DNA of 64,000 bases from Streptomyces sp. 846.5 (GTDB taxonomy: Bacteria; Actinomycetota; Actinomycetes; Streptomycetales; Streptomycetaceae), in the NCBI RefSeq assembly GCF_004365705.1, contig NZ_SOBN01000001.1, forward strand, positions 620,001 to 684,000, written 5' to 3'. Positions 16,338-26,023 of the stretch are shown here, one piece after another (within the stretch, counting starts at the first letter, position 1; every line of letters starts with the position of its first letter). Below the pieces are notes generated by a model. It was given only the letters and a program-made list of their open reading frames with translations, was not told the DNA's origin and did no database searches. The position numbers and the translations under genes were made by a program.

Positions 16338-17870
16338 GTGACCACACTGTCCAATGGCGGCCAGTTCATCGCCGCGATCGACCAGGGCACCACCTCCAGC
16401 CGCTGCATCATCTTCGGCGCGGACGGCCGCATCGTCGCCGTCGACCAGCAGGAGCACAGCCAGATCTTCCCCCAGCCCGGCTGGGTGGAGCACGACGGCG
16501 CCGAGATCTGGACCCGGGTCCAGTCCGTGGTGGCCGGCGCCCTGGAGAAGGCCAACCTGACCCGCGCCGACATCCGCGCCATCGGGATCACCAACCAGCG
16601 CGAGACCACCATCCTGTGGGACAAGCACACCGGTGAGCCGGTCCACAACGCCCTGGTCTGGCAGGACACCCGCACCGAGGCGCTCTGCAAGGAGCTGGGC
16701 CGCAACGTCGGCCAGGACCGCTTCCGCCGCGAGACCGGGCTCCCGCTGGCCAGCTACTTCGCCGGCCCGAAGATCCGCTGGCTGCTGGACAACGTCGAGG
16801 GACTGCGCGAGCGCGCCGAGGCCGGCGACATCCTCTTCGGCACCATGGACAGCTGGGTCATCTGGAACCTGACCGGCGGCGTCAACGGCGGCGTGCACGT
16901 CACCGACGTCACCAACGCCTCGCGCACCATGCTGATGAACCTGGCCACCCTGGAGTGGGACGCCAAGATCCTGGAGTCGATGGGCGTCCCGGCGGCGGTG
17001 CTGCCGGAGATCCGCTCCTCCGCCGAGGTCTACGGGCACGCCGTGGGCGTGCTGGAGGGCGTGCCGGTCGCGTCCGCGCTGGGCGACCAGCAGGCGGCGT
17101 TGTTCGGGCAGACCTGCTTCGACGAGGGCGAGGCCAAGAGCACCTACGGCACCGGCACCTTCCTGCTGCTCAACACCGGCGAGAAGGCCGTCAACTCCTA
17201 CCACGGACTGCTGACCACGGTCGGCTACCGGATCGGCAAGGAGAAGCCGGTCTACGCGCTGGAGGGCTCGATCGCGGTCACCGGCTCGCTGGTGCAGTGG
17301 TTCCGCGACCAGCTCGGCATCATCTCCACCGCGGCCGAGATCGAGACCCTCGCCAACACCGTCGACGACAACGGCGGCGCCTACATCGTCCCGGCGTTCT
17401 CGGGTCTGTTCGCCCCGTACTGGCGCTCCGACGCCCGCGGCGTCATCACCGGCCTCACCCGCTACGTGACCAAGGGCCACCTGGCCCGCGCCGTGCTGGA
17501 GGCCACCGCCTGGCAGACCCGCGAGGTCGTCGACGCGATGGCCAAGGACTCCGGCGTGACGCTGACCGCGCTCAAGGTCGACGGCGGCATGACCAGCAAC
17601 AACCTGCTGATGCAGAACATCGCGGACGTGCTGGACGCCCCGGTGGAGCGGCCCTTCGTGGCCGAGACCACCGCGCTGGGCGCGGCCTACGCGGCCGGCC
17701 TGGCGGTCGGCTTCTGGCCGGACCTGGACACCCTGCGGGCCAACTGGCACCGCGCCGCCGAGTGGACCCCGCGCATGGACGAGGCCACCCGCGACCGCGA
17801 GTACAAGAACTGGCTCAAGGCCGTGGAACGCACCATGGGCTGGATCGAAGAGGACCAGCCCTCGGCGTAG
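16338..17870 (+). CDS. glpK: Glycerol kinase
   Basis: 510 residues, GTG start, full length for the FGGY family. [15 protein letters not shown] (phosphate 1), the substrate region [24 protein letters not shown] (phosphate 2) and [18 protein letters not shown] (adenosine) are all present. It produces sn-glycerol 3-phosphate in the cytoplasm. It follows glpF in the same operon. The 254 bases between it and glpD hold hairpin structures that may reduce read-through. Confidence 0.95.
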   Translation: MTTLSNGGQFIAAIDQGTTSSRCIIFGADGRIVAVDQQEHSQIFPQPGWVEHDGAEIWTRVQSVVAGALEKANLTRADIRAIGITNQRETTILWDKHTGEPVHNALVWQDTRTEALCKELGRNVGQDRFRRETGLPLASYFAGPKIRWLLDNVEGLRERAEAGDILFGTMDSWVIWNLTGGVNGGVHVTDVTNASRTMLMNLATLEWDAKILESMGVPAAVLPEIRSSAEVYGHAVGVLEGVPVASALGDQQAALFGQTCFDEGEAKSTYGTGTFLLLNTGEKAVNSYHGLLTTVGYRIGKEKPVYALEGSIAVTGSLVQWFRDQLGIISTAAEIETLANTVDDNGGAYIVPAFSGLFAPYWRSDARGVITGLTRYVTKGHLARAVLEATAWQTREVVDAMAKDSGVTLTALKVDGGMTSNNLLMQNIADVLDAPVERPFVAETTALGAAYAAGLAVGFWPDLDTLRANWHRAAEWTPRMDEATRDREYKNWLKAVERTMGWIEEDQPSA

Positions 17871-17880
17871 CCGCACCGGC

Positions 17881-17924
17881 ACGGGTGGGACGCGGACCCA
17901 CACCCCGGGTCCCGTCCCGCCCGT
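17881..17924 (+). terminator. Hairpin between glpK and glpD (partial terminator/attenuator)
   Basis: ACGGGTGGGACGCGGACCC at 17881-17899 pairs imperfectly with GGGTCCCGTCCCGCCCGT at 17907-17924. It begins 11 bases after the glpK stop and could set the ratio of kinase to dehydrogenase transcripts or stabilise the upstream 3' end. Confidence 0.5.
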
Positions 17925-18020
17925 ACCGACAGCACCACTTCTGAGACACCCTTCTGAGAGGAGTACGGCAGGCCCCGCGCAACTGCGGCCCGCCGGACCA
18001 GCTGATGCTCCAATTTCTCG

Positions 18021-18074
18021 GGGGGCGACCCCCCGTACCCCCACGTGAACCCCTCCCCAGCCTTCGGCCGGGGA
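18021..18074. repeat. Extragenic double-hairpin element
   Basis: Two adjacent hairpins: GGGGGG-CGA-CCCCCC (18021-18035) and CCCC-A-GCC-TTC-GGC-C-GGGG (18056-18074). Similar G/C-block elements recur between genes in Streptomyces genomes. Only one copy was noticed here. It lies 51 bases before the glpD start. Confidence 0.6.
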
Positions 18075-18124
18075 TACCCCACGTCGGCGGCGCCATACGC
18101 ACGACCTTCGCTAGGAGAAGCTGA

Positions 18125-19708
18125 GTGAATACCATCCCGACCCTGGGCGCCAACCACTCCGCCAGCCGCGCGCAGTCGCGGCACCTGCTCAGCAGCGCCA
18201 CCTACGACCTGCTGGTCATCGGCGGCGGCATCCTCGGTACGGCGGTCGCCTGGACCGCCGCCCAGTCCGGTCTGAAGGTGGCCATGGTCGACGCCGGCGA
18301 CTTCGCCGGAGCCACCTCCAGCGCCTCGTCCAAGCTGGTCCACGGCGGGCTGCGGTACCTGCAGACCGGTGCGGTGAAGCTGGTCGCGGAGAACCACAAG
18401 GAGCGCCGGGCCCTGGCCACCGACGTCGCCCCGCACCTGGTCAACCCGCTCACCTTCTTCGTGCCGGTCTACAAGGGCGGCCCCCACAGCGCCCCCAAGC
18501 TGGGCGCGGGGGTCTTCCTGTACTCGGCGCTCTCGGCGTTCCGCGACGGCATGGGCCGGGTCTCCACCCCCGCGCACGCGCTGCAGCAGGTCCCGGCGCT
18601 GAAGGCGGAGGGGCTGCGCTCGGTCGCGGTCTACGGGGACCACCAGATGAACGACTCCCGGGTCGCGGTGATGACGGTGCGCGCGGCGGTCGACTCCGGT
18701 GCCGTGGTGCTCAACCACGCCGAGGTGACCGGCCTGCGGTTCACGGGCGGCCGGGTCACCGGCGCCGACCTGCGGGACCGGCTCGACGGCACCGAGTTCG
18801 GCGTGAACGCGCGCCTGGTGCTCAACGCGACCGGGCCGTGGGTGGACCACCTGCGGACCATGGAGGACGCCGGCTCCGCGCCGAGCATCCGGCTGTCCAA
18901 GGGCGCACACGTGGTGGTCAAGCGCCGCGCGCCATGGCATGCCGCGCTGACCATCCCGATCGACAAGTACCGGGTCTCCTTCGCCATCCCCTGGGAGGAC
19001 CACGTCCTGCTGGGCACCACCGACGAGGAGTACACCGGGGACCCGGCCGACGTGCGGGCGACCGAGGCCGACATCGACCAGATCCTGGGCGAGGCCGGGC
19101 ACGCGATCCAGGACGAGCACCTGGACCGCGACCTGATCACCTACTCCTTCGCCGGCCTGCGGGTGCTGCCCGGCGGCGCCGGCCAGACCGCGGCGGCCAA
19201 GCGGGAGACCGTGGTCACCGAGGGCCGAGGCGGGATGCTGTCGGTGGCCGGCGGCAAGTGGACGACGTACCGTCACATCGGCCGGGTGGTGCTGGACAAG
19301 CTGGCGCACGTCGCCGGCACCGGCCTGGCCGAGGACATCTCGGCGATCCCCCGCACCGTGCCGCTGCCCGGGGTCGCCAGCCCCAACGCGGTGGCGCACC
19401 GGCTGCTGGTGGACCGCGAGCCGGGGACCAGGATCGACCCGCTGGTGGCGCGCAACCTGGCCACCCACTACGGGACGCTGTCCTTCGAGATCGCCCAGCT
19501 GATCGCGGACAACCCCGAGCTGGGCCGGCCGATCCACCGCGACGGCCCGGACGTCTGGGCCCAGGTCGCCTACGCGGCCGCGCACGAGTGGGCGCAGACC
19601 CCGGACGACGTGCTGCGGCGGCGCACCACCATGGTCGTGCGCGGGCTGGACACCCCGGAGGTCCGGGCCGAAGTCCAGGCGTACCTGACGGCGCACCACG
19701 TGGACTGA
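18125..19708 (+). CDS. glpD: Aerobic glycerol-3-phosphate dehydrogenase
   Basis: 527 residues, GTG start 5 bases after an AGGAGAAG site. The FAD-binding motif is VIGGGILGTAVAWTAAQSG, followed by the family segment SSKLVHGGLRYL; LLGTTDEEYTGDP and AGGKWTTYRHIG are also typical. It is a peripheral membrane flavoprotein that oxidises glycerol 3-phosphate to dihydroxyacetone phosphate and feeds electrons to quinone. Last gene of the gyl operon (gylB). Its last bases are duplicated just after the stop, and a long terminator follows. Confidence 0.95.
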   Translation: MNTIPTLGANHSASRAQSRHLLSSATYDLLVIGGGILGTAVAWTAAQSGLKVAMVDAGDFAGATSSASSKLVHGGLRYLQTGAVKLVAENHKERRALATDVAPHLVNPLTFFVPVYKGGPHSAPKLGAGVFLYSALSAFRDGMGRVSTPAHALQQVPALKAEGLRSVAVYGDHQMNDSRVAVMTVRAAVDSGAVVLNHAEVTGLRFTGGRVTGADLRDRLDGTEFGVNARLVLNATGPWVDHLRTMEDAGSAPSIRLSKGAHVVVKRRAPWHAALTIPIDKYRVSFAIPWEDHVLLGTTDEEYTGDPADVRATEADIDQILGEAGHAIQDEHLDRDLITYSFAGLRVLPGGAGQTAAAKRETVVTEGRGGMLSVAGGKWTTYRHIGRVVLDKLAHVAGTGLAEDISAIPRTVPLPGVASPNAVAHRLLVDREPGTRIDPLVARNLATHYGTLSFEIAQLIADNPELGRPIHRDGPDVWAQVAYAAAHEWAQTPDDVLRRRTTMVVRGLDTPEVRAEVQAYLTAHHVD

Positions 19709-19729
19709 CTTCGCACCACGTGGACTGAC
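19692..19729 (+). repeat. 18-bp direct repeat spanning the glpD stop
   Basis: CGCACCACGTGGACTGAC occurs at 19692-19709 and again at 19712-19729, so the last codons and stop of glpD are copied immediately downstream. Confidence 0.9.
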
Positions 19730-19759
19730 GTCCCGCTCGTGGCGGGCAGCAGGAGGGGA

Positions 19760-19800
19760 ACGGACGGGGCGGGCGACGCGAAGTCGCCCGCCCCGTCCGT
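19760..19800 (+). terminator. Terminator of the gyl operon
   Basis: Perfect 18-bp stem: ACGGACGGGGCGGGCGAC (19760-19777), loop GCGAA, and the complementary arm 19783-19800. There is no T tract, as is usual in Streptomyces. Confidence 0.9.
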
Positions 19801-19945
19801 GTCCGGGACCGCCGCCGTAGGACTTCCGTAAGCAGCCGTATCCTCTGCAAAAGCACTCCGACGCTGTGTGATGGACGCACGCACCAGACACGGCCGGCTA
19901 CCGGCGGGACGCACCCTTCCCGCCCCGCATCGGAGATGTGAGCGG

Positions 19946-21616
19946 ATGACCTACACAACCAGACCGGCCCACGGGGCCCACAGCAGCAGGCGGGCGCCCC
20001 GCTCGGTACGCCCACCTCACGGCGGACGCAAGCTGCGGGCCCTGTTCGGCGCTCTGAGCGGCCTGGTCGCGGCGTTCTCCTCGCTCGCGGTCGCCGAACT
20101 GGCGGCGGTCGCCGTCCGCCCCCAGGCCAGCCCGGTCACCGCGGTGGGTGAAGCGGTCATCGACCGCACCCCGGGGGCGCTGAAGGACTACGCGGTCCGC
20201 AATTTCGGGACCAACGACAAGCTGATGCTGCAACTGGGCATCCTGGTCCTGCTCGCGTTCTTCGCGATGGGGATCGGCCTGCTGGCGCTGCGCTGGCGCC
20301 GGGTCGGCTCGGTGGGTGTGCTCGCCTTCGGCCTGCTCGGCGCGGTCTCGGCGATGTCCCGCCCCGACGCGCAGCAGTACGACCCGGTGCCCTCGGTGGT
20401 CGGCGCCGTGGTCGGCGCGATCGTCCTCTACCTCCTCGCCGGACGGCTGGCCGCCCAGGCCGCACCCTGGCGGGACGACGGGCTGGGCGCGCAGCCGATG
20501 GGTGGCGGACCCGCGGACACCAACTTCGACCGCCGCGGATTCGTGATGCTCGCACTGTCGGCGTCGGCGGTGTCCGCCGGGGCCGGGCTGCTGGGCAACA
20601 AGCTGAACGCCGCGGGCACCCAGAAGGCCGCCGCCTCGCGCGCCGCGGTCAGCATCCCCACCCCGCGCGCCACGGCCAGCGCACCGCCGGTCGGCTCCGA
20701 CCTGAAGCTCCCCGGGCTGAGCCCCTACATCACCCCCAACCCCTCCTTCTACCGGGTCGACACCGCGCTCGTGGTCCCGACCGTGGACGCCAACACCTGG
20801 AAGCTGCGGATCCACGGGACCGGCGTCACCAAGGAACTGGACATCACCTACAAGGAGTTGGTGGCGCGCGGCGTCATCGACCGCGACATCACCCTGATGT
20901 GCGTCTCCGACGAGGTCGGCGGCTCCTACGTCGGCAACGCCCGCTGGACCGGGGTGCTGCTGGCGCCGCTGCTGAAGGAGGCCGGCGTGGTGCCTCCGTC
21001 CAAGGGCGGACCGGCGGACCAGCTCGTGGCCCGCTCGTCCGACGGCATGACGATCGGCACCCCGGTGGAGGCGATCATGGACGGCCGCGACTCCATGCTC
21101 GCCGTCGGGATGAACGGCGAGACCCTGCCCTTCGCGCACGGCTTCCCGGTCCGGATGGTCGTCCCCGGCCTGTACGGCTACGTCTCGGCCTGCAAGTGGG
21201 TGACCGACCTGGAGCTGGCCAAGTTCAGCGACTTCGACGCCTACTGGGCGAAGCGCGGCTGGTCCGCCCAGGCCCCGATCAAGACCGAGTCGCGCATCGA
21301 CACCCCCAAGGGCTCCGGCAAGCTCACCGCCGGAACGGTCCCGGTGGCCGGGGTCGCCTGGGCCCAGCGCAAGGGCATCGCCAAGGTCGAGGTACGGGTG
21401 GACGGCGGCGCCTGGCAGACCGCCACCCTGGCCGCCCAGGACACCATCGACACCTGGCGCCAGTGGGTCTACCAGTGGCCGGCCACGGCGGGCTCGCACC
21501 GCCTGGAGGTACGCGCGACCGACCGCACCGGCTACACCCAGACCGAGCAGAAGGTCGATGCCCGACCCAACGGCGCGACCGGCTTCCACAGCGTGACCGT
21601 CAACGTCGCCGCCTAA
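19946..21616 (+). CDS. Membrane-anchored sulfite-oxidase-type molybdopterin enzyme
   Basis: 556 residues from the ATG at 19946. The N-terminal part (to about residue 205) carries roughly four to five membrane helices. A linker leads to the catalytic molybdopterin domain: SPYITPNPSFYRVDTALVVP, then ITLMCVSDEVGGSYVGNARWTGV, where the Cys is the expected molybdenum ligand, and FPVRMVVPGLYGYVSACKWV. A C-terminal Ig-like dimerisation domain (AWAQRKGIAKVEVRVDGGAWQ) follows. The catalytic part is predicted outside the membrane. The substrate is unknown; the family includes sulfite oxidase and peptide-methionine-sulfoxide reductase. Stop overlaps the convergent cysteine hydrolase gene by 4 bases. Confidence 0.85.
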   Translation: MTYTTRPAHGAHSSRRAPRSVRPPHGGRKLRALFGALSGLVAAFSSLAVAELAAVAVRPQASPVTAVGEAVIDRTPGALKDYAVRNFGTNDKLMLQLGILVLLAFFAMGIGLLALRWRRVGSVGVLAFGLLGAVSAMSRPDAQQYDPVPSVVGAVVGAIVLYLLAGRLAAQAAPWRDDGLGAQPMGGGPADTNFDRRGFVMLALSASAVSAGAGLLGNKLNAAGTQKAAASRAAVSIPTPRATASAPPVGSDLKLPGLSPYITPNPSFYRVDTALVVPTVDANTWKLRIHGTGVTKELDITYKELVARGVIDRDITLMCVSDEVGGSYVGNARWTGVLLAPLLKEAGVVPPSKGGPADQLVARSSDGMTIGTPVEAIMDGRDSMLAVGMNGETLPFAHGFPVRMVVPGLYGYVSACKWVTDLELAKFSDFDAYWAKRGWSAQAPIKTESRIDTPKGSGKLTAGTVPVAGVAWAQRKGIAKVEVRVDGGAWQTATLAAQDTIDTWRQWVYQWPATAGSHRLEVRATDRTGYTQTEQKVDARPNGATGFHSVTVNVAA

Positions 21617-22179
21617 CCCTGGGCAGGGCGGCCGAAGTCGACATCCTTGGTCACCGCCGTCCCGGCTGTGCGCCCCGGGGCGGCGTGGTAGGTCCAGTAG
21701 AGGTTGGTGTGGGCGATGACCAGCTCCGGCGACGGAGCCCCCCATGCCGACTGGTCCTCCGTCGTGTGGGCGTCGCTGACCAGCGTCGCGTCGTACCCCC
21801 GGACGATCGCGCCGTGCAGGGTCGAGCGGATGCACTCGTCGGTCTGCGCGCCGGCGACGAACAGCCGTCCGACACCGAGGCCCGACAGCACGGACTCCAG
21901 GGTGGTCTCCTCGAAGGAGTCCGGGTAGTGCTTCCCGACCAGCGGCTCGGCGTCGTCCGGTGCCAGCTCGGGGACGATCCGCCACGGGTCGCTCCCCTGC
22001 GCCAGCCGCTCGTCCGAGTGCTGGACCCAGACGACGGGCACCTCCTCCCGCCGCGCCTTCTCGACCAGCACGCCGATGTTGGCGACGACGGCGTCGCGCT
22101 CATGGGCCCCCTCGACGACGCCGTTCTGCACGTCGACGACGAGGAGGGCGGTGTTCGGGCGGTTCTCCAGTGTGGTCAT
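21613..22179 (-). CDS. Isochorismatase-fold cysteine hydrolase
   Basis: 188 residues from the ATG at 22179 (GGGGAG site). The catalytic triad is visible as Asp16 (VVDVQNG), Lys83 (GKHYPDSF) and Cys116 (AGAQTDECIRST), so this is a nicotinamidase/amidohydrolase-type member rather than a true isochorismatase. The substrate is not identifiable. Convergent with the molybdoenzyme gene; followed downstream by the histidine kinase of an unrelated operon. Confidence 0.85.
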   Translation of the reverse strand: MTTLENRPNTALLVVDVQNGVVEGAHERDAVVANIGVLVEKARREEVPVVWVQHSDERLAQGSDPWRIVPELAPDDAEPLVGKHYPDSFEETTLESVLSGLGVGRLFVAGAQTDECIRSTLHGAIVRGYDATLVSDAHTTEDQSAWGAPSPELVIAHTNLYWTYHAAPGRTAGTAVTKDVDFGRPAQG

Positions 22180-22249
22180 GGTCTCCCCGTACTCTCGTGG
22201 TCCCCACACCGTAGACCGAGCCACTGACAATCGGCCGTCGGGCGGGTCG

Positions 22250-23698
22250 TCAGGGGGTGGGAAGGTCCAGCCGGAACTCGGTGCAGCCGGGACGGCTGCT
22301 CACGGTCAGGCTCCCGTGGTGGGCCGAGACCACGGCGTGGGCGATGGCCAGCCCCAGACCGCTGCCGCCGTCGGAACGCGACCGGCCCCCGCCACCGCGG
22401 GTGAACCGCTCGAACAGGGTCGGCTGCAAGGACTCGGGGATGCCGGGACCGTCGTCGGCGACCGTGAGCCGCACCGACTCCGGGAGCCGCGACATCCGCA
22501 CCCGGACGGTGCTGCCCGCCGGGGTGTGCAGCCGGGCGTTGGACAGCAGATTGCCCACGGCCTGGTGCAGCCGGTCCCGGTCGCCGGTGACCAGCACCGG
22601 GGTCTCCGGCAGGTCCAGGACCCAGTGCTGCCCGGGGCCGGCGACCTGGGCGTCGGAGACCGCGTCGATCACCAGCAGGCTGAGGTCCACCTCCGCACGG
22701 GCCAGCGGCCGTCCGGCGTCCAGCCGGGCCAGCAGCAGCAGGTCGTCGACGATCGCGCCCATCCGGACCGACTCCGCCTGGATCCGGGTCAGCGCCCGCG
22801 CCACCTCGGGGGCCTGCGGCTGCGGGTGCAGCCGGGCCAGCTCGGCATGGCCGCGGATCGCGGCCAGCGGGGTGCGCAGCTCGTGCCCGGCGTCGGCGGC
22901 GAAGCTGCGCAGCCGCTCCTCGGAGGAGTGCCGGCTGGCCAGCGCGGTCTCCACATGGCCCAGCATCCGGTTGAAGGCGGCCCCCACCTGCCCGACCTCG
23001 GTGCGCGGATCGCTGTCCGGCAGGCGGTGCGGCAGGGCCACCGCGCCGCTCTCCAACGGGAGTTCGGTGATCTGGACCGCGGTCGCGGCCATCCGGTCCA
23101 GCGGACGCAGCGACAGCCGCACCCACAGCGCCCCGGCGATGCCGGTCGCCCCCAGCGCGATCGCGAAGACCGTCAGCTCGACCATCTCCAGCCGGTGCAC
23201 CGCCCCCTCGACCCCTTCCAGCGGCATCCCGGTGATCAGGATGTCGTTGTCCCTCCCGGCCAGCGCCCTGACCCGGTAGAAGCCGCGGCCCTCCAGGTCC
23301 AGGTCACGGATGCTGCCGTCGACCGGCAGGGCCTTGATCGCGGCCAGCTCGGCGGCGGAGAGGGTGACCGCGTCGGCGCTGACGTTGGCGTCGTCCGCGT
23401 CCCCGTCCACGATGGCGGCCTGGGTGACCTTGCCGCCCGCGAGCCGGGCCCCGAAGGTGCCGACCGACTGCGCCCGGGTGTCCCCCGCCAGCCCGCCGGC
23501 GTCGGGGTGCTCCAGGCTCTGCGCGTAGCGGACCCCCGACTGCACCAGTTGCTGGTCCACCTTGGAGACCAGAAAGCTGTGCAGCGCCAGCGCCGTGGCG
23601 ACCCCGACTGCGGCGCAGGCCAGCGCGAGCAGCACCAGCAGCCCGCTGATCAGCCGGGCCCGCAGCGATCGCGGCAGCCCGACCCGGACCCGCCTCAC
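22250..23698 (-). CDS. Sensor histidine kinase (OmpR-partner type)
   Basis: 482 residues from the GTG at 23698, which overlaps the response regulator stop (GTGA). There are two membrane helices (about 13-38 and 190-212) flanking an extracytoplasmic sensor of about 150 residues, then HAMP, the H-box FAADAGHELRTPLAAIRGH, N-box GNLLSNARLHTP, G-box VADDGPGIP and GGSGLGLAIAHAVV. It phosphorylates the regulator encoded just upstream. The pair is divergent from the ferric-reductase-like genes, which are the obvious targets. Confidence 0.9.
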   Translation of the reverse strand: MRRVRVGLPRSLRARLISGLLVLLALACAAVGVATALALHSFLVSKVDQQLVQSGVRYAQSLEHPDAGGLAGDTRAQSVGTFGARLAGGKVTQAAIVDGDADDANVSADAVTLSAAELAAIKALPVDGSIRDLDLEGRGFYRVRALAGRDNDILITGMPLEGVEGAVHRLEMVELTVFAIALGATGIAGALWVRLSLRPLDRMAATAVQITELPLESGAVALPHRLPDSDPRTEVGQVGAAFNRMLGHVETALASRHSSEERLRSFAADAGHELRTPLAAIRGHAELARLHPQPQAPEVARALTRIQAESVRMGAIVDDLLLLARLDAGRPLARAEVDLSLLVIDAVSDAQVAGPGQHWVLDLPETPVLVTGDRDRLHQAVGNLLSNARLHTPAGSTVRVRMSRLPESVRLTVADDGPGIPESLQPTLFERFTRGGGGRSRSDGGSGLGLAIAHAVVSAHHGSLTVSSRPGCTEFRLDLPTP

Positions 23699-24426
23699 CT
23701 GGCCTGCTCGCGCAGGACGTAGCCGACCCCGCGCACGGTGTGGATCAGCGGCGGGTGACCGCTGTCCACCTTCTTGCGCAGATAGCTGATGTAGAGCTCC
23801 ACCACATGCGCCTGGCCGCCGAAGTCGTAGGACCACACGGCCTCCAGGATCTGGGCCTTGCTCAGCACCCGGCGCGGATTGGCCAGCAGGTACCGCAGCA
23901 GCTCGAACTCGGTCCGGCTCAGCTCCACCGGCGCGCCCCCGCGGCGGACCTCCCGCGTCCCCTCGAACAGTTCCAGGTCCGCCAGGGCCAGCCGCTCGCC
24001 GCGGTCGGTCTCCGAGCGGGGGTCGGTGCCGGCCCGGCGCAGCAGCCCGCGCAGCCGGGCGACGACCTCCTCCAGGCTGAACGGCTTGCTGACGTAGTCG
24101 TCCCCACCTGCGGTGATACCGGCGATCCGGTCGTCCACCGCGTCCTTGGCGGTGAGGAACAACACGCAGACGCCCGGGGCCTCGGCGCGCATCCGCCGCA
24201 GCACCTCCAGGCCGTCGAAGTCCGGCAGCATCACGTCCAGGACCACGGCGTCGGGGCGGAACGCCCCCGCCACGGCGACGGCCTCGGCGCCGTCGGCCGC
24301 GGTCCTGACCTCCCAGCCGTCGTACACCAGGGCCTGGGCCACCACCTCGGTCAGATCCGGCTCGTCGTCGACCACCAGCGCACGCGGAGGTCCGGCCTGG
24401 GGGCGGCGGGGGGAATCAGGAGACAT
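23695..24426 (-). CDS. OmpR/PhoB-family response regulator
   Basis: 243 residues from the ATG at 24426 (weak RBS; 24474 is an alternative). The receiver has the acidic pair in VVDDEPD, phospho-acceptor Asp in VVLDVMLPDFDG, and Thr/Lys in FLTAKD and VSKPFS. The C-terminal winged helix includes ELSRTEFELLRYLLANPRRVLSKAQIL and HTVRGVGYVL. First gene of the two-component operon. An 11-base-period direct repeat in the divergent promoter region is a candidate binding site. Confidence 0.92.
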   Translation of the reverse strand: MSPDSPRRPQAGPPRALVVDDEPDLTEVVAQALVYDGWEVRTAADGAEAVAVAGAFRPDAVVLDVMLPDFDGLEVLRRMRAEAPGVCVLFLTAKDAVDDRIAGITAGGDDYVSKPFSLEEVVARLRGLLRRAGTDPRSETDRGERLALADLELFEGTREVRRGGAPVELSRTEFELLRYLLANPRRVLSKAQILEAVWSYDFGGQAHVVELYISYLRKKVDSGHPPLIHTVRGVGYVLREQAR

Positions 24427-24516
24427 AGCATCACATGATGCACCCCGGCCGGTGGCATCCACGGCCGTCGACATGGCTGTGGATTGCCTGTGACCTGGGG
24501 CGGGAGATCTGGACTT

Positions 24517-24533
24517 TCAGAAGGAACTCAGAA
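24517..24533. promoter_or_regulatory. Direct repeat, candidate response-regulator site
   Basis: TCAGAA occurs at 24517-24522 and 24528-24533, an 11-base period typical of OmpR/PhoB-class head-to-tail binding. It lies in the 183-base region between the divergent regulator and flavoreductase genes, 77 bases before the latter's ATG. Confidence 0.45.
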
Positions 24534-24609
24534 AGACCGGTGTCAGGGTGAAGCAGTACGGCCCGCCGGGCCGGCAGTACCGGCCGTCAGCACCTGACCG
24601 AGGAGACCC

Positions 24610-26007
24610 ATGACGAGCACCGTCGGAGCGCGCCACGGCGCCGACGCGCGCCACGGATCGCCCGCGTCCCCGCGCAGCGACCAGGCAGCGCTGCTGGCCC
24701 CCGCGCTGCTCACCGCCATCGGCCTCGGCGCGGTCGCCGTGGTGTACCTCTGGTGGAACAACACCGCCTCGGTGGTCTCCGCCGCGGCCTGGATCACCAA
24801 CGCCGGACGGCTCTGCGGCCTGCTCGCCGGATACGCGGCCCCGGTGCTGGTGGTGCTGATGGCGCGAATACCGCTGATCGACCGCACCCTGGGCAGCGAC
24901 CGGCTGGCGCGCTGGCACGCGATGGGCGGCCGCTACATGGTCGGCCTGGTGGTGTCCCATGTGCTGCTGATCATCTGGGGCTACTCCCTCACCGACCACA
25001 ACGGGCTGGTCCACCAGACCGCCCAACTGGTGTTCCACTACCCCGACATGCTGAAGGCCACCATCGGCACTCTGCTGCTGCTCGGCGTCGGGGCCGTCTC
25101 GGCCAGGGCCGCGAGGCGCAGGCTCAGCTACGAGACCTGGTACTACCTGCATCTGGCCACCTACGTCGCGATCTTCCTCACCTTCTTCCACCAGCTCACC
25201 AACGGGGCCGAGTTCGTCCTGGAGGCCAAGGCCAAGGCGGCCTGGTACGGCCTCTACCTCGGCTCGGCGGCGCTGATCCTCTGGTTCCGCTTCGCCGTTC
25301 CCACGCTGCTGGCGTTCCGCCACCGGCTCAGGGTCGCCGAGATCCGCCCGGAGGCCCCCGGGGTGCACTCGGTCTTCATCACCGGACGCCGCCTGGACGA
25401 ACTGGCCAGGGCGACCCGGGCCGGCCAGTTCTTCCGCTGGCGCTTCCTGCAGCGCGGACTGCTGCTGGCCGGCAACCCCTACTCGCTGTCCGCACCGCCC
25501 AACCCGGACTACCTGCGGATCACCGTCAAGGACCTGGGCGGCCACAGCGCGGCGCTGGCCCGGCTGCGGCCCGGCACCAGGGTCTTCGCCGAGGGCCCGT
25601 ACGGCGCCTTCACCGCGGAGCGGCGCCCGGGGCGCCGGGGCAAGGTGCTGCTGCTCGCGGCCGGCGTCGGGATCACCCCGCTGCGCGCCCTGTTCGAGTC
25701 CATTCCGGCCCGGCGCGGTGAACTGACCCTGGTCTACCGGGCCAGCCGCGAGGACGACCTGGTCTTCCGGGCGGAGCTGGAGTCCATCGCGAAGGCACGC
25801 GACGCCAGGCTGTACTACCTGGTCGGCTCCCGGGCGGAGGTCGGCGAACCGCTGCAGGCCAGGACCCTGCTCGGGATCCTGCCCGACCTGCGGGAGCACG
25901 TCGTGTTCCTGTGCGGCCCGGACGGGATGACCCGCACCGCACGCGAGGCCCTGGAGACGGCGGGCGTCCCGCGCGGCCGGATCCACCACGAGTCGTTCGA
26001 GTTCTGA
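24610..26007 (+). CDS. Ferric reductase-like transmembrane protein with FAD/NAD module
   Basis: 465 residues, with GAGGAG just ahead of the ATG. Six membrane helices form the haem-binding ferric-reductase core; conserved His residues appear in ARWHAMGGRY, VVSHVLL, WYYLHLATYV and FFHQLTNG. The cytoplasmic half is a ferredoxin-NADP-reductase-type module: flavin-binding GNPYSLSAPP, GPYGAFT, NAD site LLLAAGVGITPLRALF and FLCGPDGMTR. Electrons pass from NAD(P)H through FAD and haem across the membrane, possibly to the FMN protein encoded 16 bases downstream. The final acceptor is unknown. Confidence 0.88.
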   Translation: MTSTVGARHGADARHGSPASPRSDQAALLAPALLTAIGLGAVAVVYLWWNNTASVVSAAAWITNAGRLCGLLAGYAAPVLVVLMARIPLIDRTLGSDRLARWHAMGGRYMVGLVVSHVLLIIWGYSLTDHNGLVHQTAQLVFHYPDMLKATIGTLLLLGVGAVSARAARRRLSYETWYYLHLATYVAIFLTFFHQLTNGAEFVLEAKAKAAWYGLYLGSAALILWFRFAVPTLLAFRHRLRVAEIRPEAPGVHSVFITGRRLDELARATRAGQFFRWRFLQRGLLLAGNPYSLSAPPNPDYLRITVKDLGGHSAALARLRPGTRVFAEGPYGAFTAERRPGRRGKVLLLAAGVGITPLRALFESIPARRGELTLVYRASREDDLVFRAELESIAKARDARLYYLVGSRAEVGEPLQARTLLGILPDLREHVVFLCGPDGMTRTAREALETAGVPRGRIHHESFEF

Positions 26008-26023
26008 TGGAAAGGCGTCCCGT

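Noticed and set aside
18021-18074. Candidate small RNA in the glpK-glpD gap
   Set aside because: G/C hairpins without recognisable promoter or conserved core; better described as an extragenic repeat.
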